This document shows, piece after piece, positions 26,350 to 37,400 of a stretch of DNA of 57,181 nt. The notes under the pieces are model-generated. The model saw only the letters and a list, made by a program, of their open reading frames with translations, did no database searches and was not told where the DNA came from. Position 1 is the stretch's first letter, and each line of letters begins with the position of its first letter. Origin of the DNA: Flavobacterium pectinovorum (GTDB lineage Bacteria; Bacteroidota; Bacteroidia; Flavobacteriales; Flavobacteriaceae); assembly GCF_006438875.1 (NCBI RefSeq), contig NZ_RCZH01000006.1:188999-246179 (forward strand). The letters run 5' to 3'. A program made the position numbers and the translations under genes.

Positions 26350-27480
26350 ATGAATATAGCTTTACTTTTGCCCCGCTCTGTTCTTTATCCTTCCATATCT
26401 TTTGATATTATGGATGGATTAAAAACTTGCCTAAAAAATTTGGGTCTTGACGGAGCACATCAAATAGTATCTGCCAGTATAGGCGTTGCCGCAAAAAACG
26501 AAGAAATTCATACTACTTGCGAAGGGCTATTATTAAATGATACTGATGTAATCGTGGGATACATGAATCCTGTTTCGGCTGAATTTGTTCAACCTCTTTT
26601 TGAAAGTTCCGGCAAAATATTAATCGTACTGGATAGCGGTTATCATTTTCATTCTTTTGAAGGAAAACTATCAAATGTATATTTTCTTTCCTTGCAAGGA
26701 AGTTTGTGTTCTCGCGCCATTGTGCGTAAAGCATTTGAAGATGGTCAAAATAATTTTGCTTTTACCTGTTCTTTTTATGATGCCGGTTATCGCTCTCCAT
26801 ATGCTTATGCTGTTGCAGCGGAAGAAAAAGGAGGTGCAGTTAGGTATAATCACATTACACCTTTAAAAAAATCAGACTTTAATTTAGAACCATTAGCCCA
26901 ATATCTGGAAAATAATAAAGATGTTGCGGTACTTACTTCCTTTTGTGGAGATATGGCGGAAGATTTTTTTAGAGAAGCTAAAAAATTCGAAAGTATTTCA
27001 GCTGCAAAAACATACGGAAGCGGTTTTACTGCAGAAGAATTATGGCTCAGTAAAATACCTTATCCGGGATATGACTGGAGCTGTTCAGTTCCGTGGTCAT
27101 CAAAAATAGAATCAAAAGAGAATAGTGAATTTGTAAATGCTATGGAAAGCATTAAAGCAAATAAAGCAAATGTTTTTTCTCTTTTAGGATGGGAAGCTGC
27201 TTTGTTTATTTCGATAATGAACAAAAATTCATTAGATGGGCTTATCATCAATTCGCCACGAGGATCTGTATTTATAAATCCTAATACGGGCTTCTCAGAA
27301 GCTCCTGTTTATTATGCGAATGTTACCAAAAATGAAGAAACCGGCAATTGCCATTTAGATACAATAACAGAAGTAGAAAATCTGGATCAGGAACGAGAAA
27401 GTTTACAGCAAAACATCAATGCTATAAAAGATACGTTAACGAACTCCTGGCTTAATGCTTATGCCTGTTTAGATTCATGA
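26350..27480 (+). CDS. Periplasmic-binding-protein-fold (type I) protein without signal peptide
   Basis: This 376-residue protein has the alternating strand-helix pattern of branched-chain amino acid/amide-type binding proteins: MNIALLLPRSVLYPSISF at the start, DVIVGYMNPVSAEF, KILIVLDSGYHF, and later NVFSLLGWEAALFI, the usual crossover helix. It lacks a signal peptide, so it should stay in the cytoplasm, unlike ABC transporter receptors. The last 40 residues are a Glu/Gln-rich helix. Its stop overlaps the start of the formyltransferase by four bases (ATGA), which suggests translational coupling and a shared task. A sensing or scaffolding role is possible; the ligand is unknown. Confidence 0.65.
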   Translation: MNIALLLPRSVLYPSISFDIMDGLKTCLKNLGLDGAHQIVSASIGVAAKNEEIHTTCEGLLLNDTDVIVGYMNPVSAEFVQPLFESSGKILIVLDSGYHFHSFEGKLSNVYFLSLQGSLCSRAIVRKAFEDGQNNFAFTCSFYDAGYRSPYAYAVAAEEKGGAVRYNHITPLKKSDFNLEPLAQYLENNKDVAVLTSFCGDMAEDFFREAKKFESISAAKTYGSGFTAEELWLSKIPYPGYDWSCSVPWSSKIESKENSEFVNAMESIKANKANVFSLLGWEAALFISIMNKNSLDGLIINSPRGSVFINPNTGFSEAPVYYANVTKNEETGNCHLDTITEVENLDQERESLQQNINAIKDTLTNSWLNAYACLDS

Positions 27481-28415
27481 GTGCAAAACGCGACATAATT
27501 GTCTTATGCAATCATCGTATGGCTTTTGCTGCTATACAAACATTTTTTGCTATTGGCAGATTGCACACGATTGCAATACCAATACATAATGATGATATTA
27601 AAGATTTCTGCTTTGCTTTTGCCTCTCAAACGGGTATTAATTTAGTACTGCTTGAAAAAGAAAAACTAAATATCCAGTTAGAAGAATTAACTAAAGACAC
27701 TGATATAAAATATGTATTTACGATGACATTTCCATGGAAAATACCTTCAGAAAGTCTAGAACAGCATCCAAACCTGTTTTACAATTTTCATTATGGGCTT
27801 TTACCTGAAATGAGAGGATCTGATCCTGTATTCGAATCTATTAGACAACAAAAAAAGGAAACCGGAATAACAGTTCATGTTATTGAGAAAGAAATTGACC
27901 GTGGTGCAATTATATTTAAAAAGGAATTACCGCTGGATGTTCCTGTTACACATGGTTTATTGTGTACGAATCTTTCTTATTTAGGTTCACATATTATTCC
28001 TGAAGTATTGACTTTACTTGAAGCTAATACTAAGGGAATTCAACAAGAAGAAACAATATCACATTATTATAAAAGACCTAATGCCTCGGACGTATGTATC
28101 AATTGGCAAAACCAAGATGCAAAATCTGTAGAAGCATTAATAAGAGCCTGCAATCCCTGGAATAAAGGCGCTTATACACAATGGAACGGATGGAATATAC
28201 GTATTCTGGAAGCTTCTCTAACAAGCTTTAAATCTGAAAAACCTCAAAACCCCGGAACTATTTTGAACATAAACGAAGAAAAGGGACTTATTATTCAGTG
28301 TTATAATGATACACAACTTCGTATAAATATTGTTTATACGGATGAAGCATTTATGAGTGGGCACAAGTTGCTCATTTTTGGTCTAAAAAACGGCGAGCAC
28401 TTTGCCACTTTATAA
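27477..28415 (+). CDS. Formyltransferase (Fmt-like, N10-formyl-THF-dependent)
   Basis: The 312-residue protein has a Rossmann-type formyltransferase domain. The catalytic triad is visible: Asn103 and His105 in YNFHYGLLPEMRG, and Asp141 in KEIDRGAII. The GITVHVIEKEIDRG sequence is diagnostic. After residue 200 a C-terminal domain like that of methionyl-tRNA formyltransferase is present (INWQNQDAKSVEALIRACNPW). The housekeeping fmt gene is normally next to def or other translation genes. Here it sits between a binding-protein-fold gene and a giant adhesin, so a sugar or amino-acid N-formylation role for a surface structure is more likely. Confidence 0.8.
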   Translation: MSAKRDIIVLCNHRMAFAAIQTFFAIGRLHTIAIPIHNDDIKDFCFAFASQTGINLVLLEKEKLNIQLEELTKDTDIKYVFTMTFPWKIPSESLEQHPNLFYNFHYGLLPEMRGSDPVFESIRQQKKETGITVHVIEKEIDRGAIIFKKELPLDVPVTHGLLCTNLSYLGSHIIPEVLTLLEANTKGIQQEETISHYYKRPNASDVCINWQNQDAKSVEALIRACNPWNKGAYTQWNGWNIRILEASLTSFKSEKPQNPGTILNINEEKGLIIQCYNDTQLRINIVYTDEAFMSGHKLLIFGLKNGEHFATL

Positions 28416-28429
28416 TTAATCAATCTATT

Positions 28430-31400
28430 ATGAAACATTTTTACTCACAAATTAAAAACTTCCTAAATATCGCCTTATTCTTAGGGATATTTATGCAAAG
28501 TTATTTAGCCAGCTCTCAAACTACTTTGTCAGTTGGAGATATCATCTTTACGGGATATGATGCTACAGCTACTCCCTCGGTTTCGACTAGTGACAGTTAT
28601 TCGTTTGTACTGCTTGTTCCTATTTCTGCCAATACAGTAATTAGTTTTACTGACAGAGGATATAACGGTAGTACCTGGCAAGCAATAGTTGGTAATACCG
28701 AAGCAACTGTTACATGGACTTCTGCGACCGCTATTCCTTTGGGTACAGAAATCTTAATTAGTGGTCTCACTGCTTCTACCTATAATCCAACTACGCTTGC
28801 CTTAACACAAAATGGTGTAGTGACAGTTACGGAAGGAACTCCTGCAAACGGCTTGTCCTTATCTACCGTTGGTGATCAGATCGTTGCTTTTCAAGGCGGT
28901 TCTGGTTCAATTACCGGTAGTGGTGTAAGTCTAAAAGGCGGGCTTAGCTATGCAACATGTAATGCCGCTACTACCACAGCTGCAACTTGGGATGTTCCCG
29001 GTGCAACCTGTACAATTGGACCTAGTACCTCTGCCATGCCTCCGGGTATTGCCAATGGTACAAGTGCATTCTATACGGGTACACTAGCTGGTGGTGCCGT
29101 ACCACAATCTGCTAAATTTACGGGTACAGGACCTTTTGCAAACGCTGCGGCAATTAAAACTGCTGTAATGAATCCGGCGAATTGGTCGTTTTCTGCAACA
29201 ACTCAAACTATGCCATCTGGCGCTCCTTTTCTGGGAGTACCACCAACAATTACTGCTAACCCGCCTAACAGAACGCTTTGCGTAGGTGGCAGTACTACTC
29301 TACCAATTACAGCATCTAATGCAACTTCTTTTCAATGGCAAGTAGATACCGGAAGTGGTTTTGCAAATCTATCAAATGCTGCGCCTTATTCTACTGTAAC
29401 GACAGCAACCTTAACTATAACAAATGTAACTGCTGCAATGAGTGGCTATTTGTATCGTTGCGTGGTAACCGGAGTAGGAACAATAAATTCTAATTCCGCT
29501 ACATTAACAGTTCCTAATACAACTGTTACTACGACTTCTTTAACTAATGTGAGTTGTAATGGCGGTAATAACGGATCTGTAACAGTTGCTGCTTCAGGAG
29601 GAATCCCACCATATACCTATTTATGGTCGCCATCAGGAATTACTTCGGCAACAGCCGGCTCACTTCCTGCAGGAAGTTATACAGTGACAGTTACGGATAA
29701 TATTGGATGTCCTAAAATTTATCCTGTCACTATAAGCGAGCCTACCCTGGCCGCTTCTTCACCATCTGTTAGTTCACAGCCTGCTGCATACACAGCCTGT
29801 GCAGGATCGACTGCTACATTTAGTGTTACAGCAACTAATACAGTAACTTACCAATGGCAGGTAGATGATGGTTCAGGTTATACTAATATCACTAATGGAG
29901 GAATAACTCCAAGTTATTCGGGAGCAAATACAACAAATCTTAACATTGGATCTGTTACAACAGGAATGAATGGTTATTCCTATAGAGTTGTACTTACAAG
30001 TTCATGTACAAATTCTATAGTATCAAATGGTGTGGCACAATTGAGTGTTACTCCATTACCGGTTGCTACAGCTACTCCATCATCGCAAACAATCTGTAGC
30101 GGAAGCTCACTTGGTATTGCACTAACTTCGGCACCTACAGGAGCAAGTTTTGCATGGACGGCAACTCTTACATCTGGTACCGTTAGCGGATATTCTGCCA
30201 GTTCAGGAACAACTATAAATCAAACTCTTACCGGTAACGGTGTGGTTACTTATACGGTAACTCCAACTTTAAATAGTTGTCCTGGTGCGCCAATTACAGT
30301 AGCTGTTACTGTTAAGCCATTACCAATAGTAACATCGATTCCATCTTCTCAAACCGTTTGTAGCGGATCTTCTACAAACATAGCATTGATTTCTACTCCT
30401 ACTGGTGCCACTTTTTCATGGACAACAGCGACAGCAACCGGTACAGTTAATGGTGCTTCTGGAAGTTCAGGAACTACTATTGCTCAAACTTTAACGGGCA
30501 ACGGTACGGTTAACTATACGGTAACTCCAACCTTAAACGGTTGTCCGGGTCCTCCAAGTATAATAACTGTAACCGTAAATCCTTTGCCGACAGCAACAGC
30601 AACTCCAGCTTCAAAAATAATTTGCAGCGGTACAGCTCCTAATATAGCTTTAACATCAACACCAACAGGAGCTGCTTTTTCATGGACAACGGCTCTTACT
30701 AGTGGTACGGTTACTGGTTTTTCAGATAGCTCAGGAACAAGCTTAAATCAGGTTCTTTCAGGTGATGGAGTCGTTACTTATACCGTAACTCCATTAATTA
30801 ATAGTTGCCCCGGAAATCCTATTACAATACCAATAACTGTTTTAGGACTAACTTCAATAACGACACATCCTAGCTTAAGTGCTATCTGTGTGGGGTCAAA
30901 TGCTACTTTTTCGGCAATTGCTTCTAATGCTACGTCATATCAGTGGCAAGAAAACACTGGCTCTGGTTATTCAAACCTAAGTAATAGTTCTATATACTCA
31001 GGCGCTACTACTGCGACACTTACTATAACAGGTGCTACTACAGCAATGAATGGTAATTCATACCGAGTTATCGCTACAGGAACTTGTGCTCCTGCAGCAG
31101 TTTCAAATGGTGCAACTCTTACAATATATAATATCATTGCCAATCCAACCCAAGTAAATGTAAGTTGTAATGGTGGTAATACAGGTTCTGCAACAGTTAC
31201 TCCTTCTGGAGGAACCGGATCATATACTTATCTTTGGTCTACTGGTGCTACCACACAAACATTGTCTAATTTAACACAAGGAAATTATAGCGTAACCATA
31301 AACGACGCTAACCTTTGTCCGACTTCACAAAGCTTTACCATCACAGAGCCTGCTGTATTAGTAGCTGCTCAGAATACATTTGTTAATCCTAATTGTAATG

Positions 31401-34400
31401 GTGGTACTAACGGATCTGCAACTGTTGCCGCTTCAGGAGGAACTTTACCTTATACTTACTCATGGTCACCATCAGGAGGAACAGGGATTACAGCTTCAGG
31501 ACTTTCGGACGGTACATATACTGTTACCGTTACCGATGGCAAAGGTTGTACAGCAACACAAGCTTTTACACTTGTAGAGCCAACTCCATTTGCTGTAACG
31601 ACTTCACAAACTGATGTACTATGTAATGGAGCCCCAACTGGAGCTGCTGCTGTGACAGTTAGTGGAGCAACAGGACCTTATACTTATTCATGGGCACCCG
31701 CCGGTGGAAGTAATAATACAGCATCAGGACTAACTGCAGGAACTTATACGGTAACTATTACAGACAGCCATACTTGCTCTACAACAAGAAGTTTTACAAT
31801 ATGGGAACCTGCTGCATTGGTTGCTACCGTAGGTTCGACTACAGATGTAGATTGTTATGGATTTGCAACAGGATCTGCAACCGTAAATGTAACAGGCGGA
31901 GTCGGTACTTACTCTTATTCATGGGCACCATCAGGAGGTACTGCTGCAACTGCTTCAGGATTAACTGCCGGAACTTATACAGTAACAGTTACCGATGCTA
32001 ACTCATGCTCGACAACACAAACTTTCACAATAAATCAGCCTACTTTTGCTATATCAGCAACTACTTCTTCAACAGGAGTAAGCTGCTTTGGCGGAGCAAA
32101 CGGAACTGCAAGTGTGACTGCATCAGGAGGAACAGGAGCTTATAGCTATTCTTGGGCACCTTCTGGAGGAACAGGATCTACTGCTTCAGGATTAACTGCT
32201 GGAGATTATGACTGCACCATTACAGACGCAAAAGGTTGTACATTAACTAAAACTATCAATGTAGGAAGTCCTACTCAGCTAACTGCAACAATTGCACCGA
32301 CAAATGTAAGCTGTAATGGAGGAACTAACGGATCTGCTTCTGTAACTGCATCCGGAGGAACTGGTACATATACTTATATATGGTCTCCTACTGGCGGCAA
32401 TGCTGCAACTGCAACAGGACTTGCTGCGGGAACTTATACCGTAACAGTTACTGATGCAAATAGTTGTACTGTATCTGAACCTATAACTATAACTGAACCA
32501 GCTGTTTTAACAGTTACACCATCTCAGACAGATGTATTGTGTAATGGAGGAGCAAGCGGAACAGCTACTGTAACAGCAACCGGTGGAACTGGAACTTATA
32601 CTTATGCATGGTCACCATCTGGTGGAACTGCTGCAACGGCAACAGGACTTAATATAGGAAACTATTCTTGTCTGGTTACAGATGGTAATGGTTGTAGTTT
32701 TACTCAAAACTTTTTAATTACCGAACCTCCAGTTCTTACTGCTTCAATAAGCAAAATAGATGCAACTTGTTTAGTAGGAGGTCAATCAACAGTGAGTGCT
32801 AGTGGCGGTACAACTCCATATAGCTATTCATGGTCTCCATCTGGTGGAACTGCTGCAACGGCAACAGGACTTAGTGCGGGAAGTTATACAGTTACTATTA
32901 CCGACGGAAAGGGATGTACAACTACCCAATCCGCGACTATTAATACAACTAACACACTTGTTGCTGCTACATCTCAAACAGATGTTTTATGTAATAGTGC
33001 AAATACAGGTTCAGCTTCCGTTACACCTTCCGGAGCTCCGGGTCCCTTTACTTACGTATGGTCACCGTCAGGAGGCAATGCCAATACGGCAAGCAATCTT
33101 ACTGCAGGTAGTTATAATGTAACCATAACTTCTGCTAATGGTTGTTCTATTGTAAAAAACTTTACAATTATTGAGCCTGCTGCTTTAGTAGTTACTCCAT
33201 CGCAAATCGATCTGTTATGTAATGGTGCAACTACAGGAGAAGCTTCTGTAAGCGTAACAGGAGGAACTGGTGCATACACCTATTTATGGGCGCCATCTGG
33301 TGGATCTGCAAATACAGCAACAGGACTTAGTGCCGGAACTTATACAGTTACTATTAAAGATGCTAACTTATGTCAGACCACACAATCATTTACAATCACA
33401 GAACCTAGTGCTCTTACTGCTACAATAACTCCAACAAATATAAGCTGTAACGGAGGAACTACAGGAGCTGCAACAGTAACTGCAACTGGCGGAGTTGGTA
33501 CTTATACCTACGCATGGGCACCTTCTGGTGGAACTGCTGCAACAGCAACAGGACTTACCGCAGGAACTTATACCGTAACAGTTACTGATGCTAACAGCTG
33601 TACAACAACTCAAACTGTTACCCTAACTGAACCAGCTCAATTAGTAGCTTCTGCAGGAAGTCAAATTGATGTTACCTGCAATGGATTTAACAATGGATCT
33701 GCAACGGTGAACGTAACCGGAGGATCTGGTACTTATAGCTATGTTTGGGCTCCATCAGGCGGAACTGCTGCAACAGCAACAGGACTTAGCCCGGGAACTT
33801 ACATCGTAACCGTAACAGATGCAAACAGTTGTACTACAACTCAAAATTTTACAATTACAGAACCAACTTTATTAACTGCTGCTATTACGGGGCAAACCAA
33901 TATTTTATGTAATGGTCAAGCCAATGGAGCTGCAACTGTAACCGCAACTGGCGGAAATGGTACATATACCTATGCATGGGCTCCATCAGGCGGAAATGCT
34001 GCAACAGCAACAGGACTTAGTCCGGGAACTTATACTGTAACCGTGACCGATACTAATAGCTGTACTGCAACTCAAAGTGTTACAATCACAGAACCTAGCG
34101 CTCTTACTGCTACAATAGCTCCAACAAATATAAGCTGTAACGGAGGAACTACAGGAGCGGCAACAGTAACTGCAACTGGAGGAAATGGTACATATACTTA
34201 CGCATGGGCACCTTCTGGTGGAACTGCTGCAACCGCAACAGGACTTACTGCAGGAACTTATACCGTAACGGTTACTGATGCTAACAGCTGTACAACAACT
34301 CAAACTGTTACCCTAACTGAACCAGCTCAATTAGTAGCTTCTGCAGGAAGTCAAACTGATGTTACCTGCAACGGATTTAACAATGGATCTGCAACGGTGA

Positions 34401-37400
34401 ACGTAACCGGAGGATCTGGTACTTATAGCTATGTTTGGGCTCCATCAGGCGGAACTGCTGCAACAGCAACAGGACTTAGCCCGGGAACTTACATCGTAAC
34501 CGTAACAGATGCAAACAGTTGTACTACAACTCAAAATTTTACAATTACAGAACCAACTTTATTAACTGCTGCTATTACGGGTCAAACCAATATTTTATGT
34601 AATGGTCAAGCCAATGGAGCTGCAACTGTAACCGCAACTGGCGGAAATGGTACATATGCTTACGCATGGACTCCATCAGGCGGAAATGCTGCAACAGCTA
34701 CAGGACTTAGTCCGGGAACTTATACTGTAACCGTGACCGATACTAATAGCTGTACTGCAACTCAAAGCGTTACAATCACAGAACCTAGTGCTCTTACTGC
34801 TACAATAGCTCCAACAAACGTGAGCTGTAACGGAGGAACTACAGGAGCCGCAACAGTAACTGCAACTGGAGGAAATGGTACTTATACTTACGCATGGGCA
34901 CCTTCTGGAGGAACTGCTGCAACCGCAACAGGACTTACTGCGGGAACTTATACCGTAACGGTTACTGATGCTAACAGCTGTACAACAACTCAAACTGTTA
35001 CCCTAACGGAACCATCTCAATTAGTAGCTTCTGCAGGAAGTCAAATTGATGTTACCTGCAACGGACTTAACAATGGATCTGCAACGGTAAACGTAACCGG
35101 AGGATCTGGTACGTATAGCTATGTTTGGGCTCCATCAGGCGGAACTGCTGCAACAGCAACAGGACTTAGCCCGGGAACTTACATCGTAACCGTAACAGAT
35201 GCAAACAGTTGTACTGCAACTCAAAATTTTATAATTACAGAACCAACTTTATTAACTGCTGCTATTACGGGTCAAACCAATATTTTATGTAATGGTCAAG
35301 CCAATGGAGCTGCAACCGTAACCGCAACTGGCGGAAATGGTACATATGCTTACGCATGGTCTCCATCAGGCGGAAATGCTGCAACCGCAACAGGACTTAG
35401 TCCGGGAACTTATACTGTAACCGTGACCGATGCCAAAAGCTGTACTGCAACTCAAAGTGTTACAATCACAGAACCTGGCGCTCTTACTGCTACAATAGCT
35501 CCAACAAATATAAGCTGTAACGGAGGAACTACAGGAGCGGCAACAGTAACTGCAATTGGCGGAGCTGGTACTTATACTTACGCATGGACACCTTCTGGAG
35601 GAACTGCTGCAACCGCAACAGGACTTACTGCAGGAACTTATACCGTAACGGTTACTGATGCTAACAGCTGTACAACAACTCAAACTGTTACCCTAACTGA
35701 ACCAGCTCTTTTAACTGCTTCGATTACTGCTCACACAAATGTTTCTTGTTATGGAGCAAGTAATGGATCTGCAACAGTAAGTGCAATTGGCGGAACTGGT
35801 ACTTACACCTATATTTGGGGACCATCAGGTGGAACTGCTGCAACGGCAACGGGACTTAACGGTGGAACTTATACAGTAACTATTACTGATACTAATAACT
35901 GTACTACAACACAAACCGTTACCATAACTGAGCCTATAATTCTCGCTGCAACAACTACACAAACAAATGTAACTTGTGGAGCAAATAATGGATCAGCAAC
36001 CGTAGCAGCAACTGGCGGAACAGGTTTATATACTTATGCATGGTCTCCATCAGGAGGAAATGCTGCCACAGCTACAGGACTTAGTGCAGGAAATTATACC
36101 GTAACTATAACTGACGCAAAAGGATGTACAATAATAAAATCAATAAGCATACTAACAACTCCTGATGTAACAGCTCCGGTACCAAATTTGGCTACTCTGC
36201 CAACTATTACCAGTAACTGTTCCATTTTATCAGCTCAGATTTCTGTTCCAACAGCGACTGACAACTGTGCAGGAATAATTAATGCAACAACAACAAATCC
36301 TTTAAATTATACAACGGTTGGTACTTATGTAATTACATGGAGTTATGATGACGGACATGGAAACATTTCGACTCAAAATCAAACACTTAATGTAACTGCT
36401 TCTCCTTTAAATCTGGTAACTTTTAGCGATGCTCAATTTACTTATAACGGAAGCCTTAGCACATTACAAGTAGCAAATCTTCCTGCAGGAGCGACAGTAG
36501 CTTATGCTATTACTCCAATAACAGGAACAGCAAACGGTGCAACCAATGCGGGGGTTTACAGCATAACTGCAACAGTAACACCATCTGTAAGTACGCCAAA
36601 TTGTTCTCCAATTACTCTTACTGCGCAGCTTACTATTAAAAAAGCAGCACAGCTGATTACTTTTGGAGCATTACCAGTAAAAACTCTGGGAGGAACCAAC
36701 ACCTTTAATTTAGCAGCAATTGCTAATTCAGGATTGGCAATACGCTACTCATTTACATCTCCTACTGCCCTGCCGGCTGCAAATGTTTCTGCAACTACAG
36801 GCTTAGTAAATCTACTGAGACCAGGTTCAATATTAATTACTGCACATCAGGATGGTGACGCTAATTACTTAGCAGCTCCAGACGTTTCACAACTTCTTAT
36901 TGTTAAGAATAATGACATAACGATTGCAAAAATTACTATTGGTAATCAAGTATTTCTGACTCCAGCCAAGAATGCGAATATTAAATATGTAATGTTATGT
37001 GATGAAAATAATCCAAGCGTTTCTATCTTAAACGAAACAAATGCTACAATTTTTCCATCTGCTAATTTTAGTGTCAATACTCCAAAACCGGGAATTTATA
37101 CACAAATCATAACTGTTACATCGGAAGACGGAAGTACAACGTCCAACTATACAATAACCGTAGAAAAACCATTTGGGTTCTTTGACATTGTACGTCAAAA
37201 ATTCAATAACGTTCTTCTTGTAAATAACAATCCTTTAACCAATGGAGGTTATGAATTTGTTTCTTACGAATGGTTTAAAAATGGTCAATCGATTGGAACC
37301 GGTCAATATTATACTGCAGGAAATGCTTTAGGAACTACACTAGATCCTACCGCAGATTATAGCGTAAAAATGACTACAAAAGATGGAAAAGTACTGCAAA

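Noticed and set aside
27477..28415. Housekeeping methionyl-tRNA formyltransferase
   Set aside because: The catalytic residues fit, but the neighbourhood lacks def and translation genes and the gene is coupled to a binding-protein-fold gene, so a specialised role is preferred.
33386..35683. Minus-strand Cys/Ser-rich open frames repeated every 690 bases
   Set aside because: They are the antisense of the SprB repeat codons; spacing and composition follow the adhesin repeats exactly.
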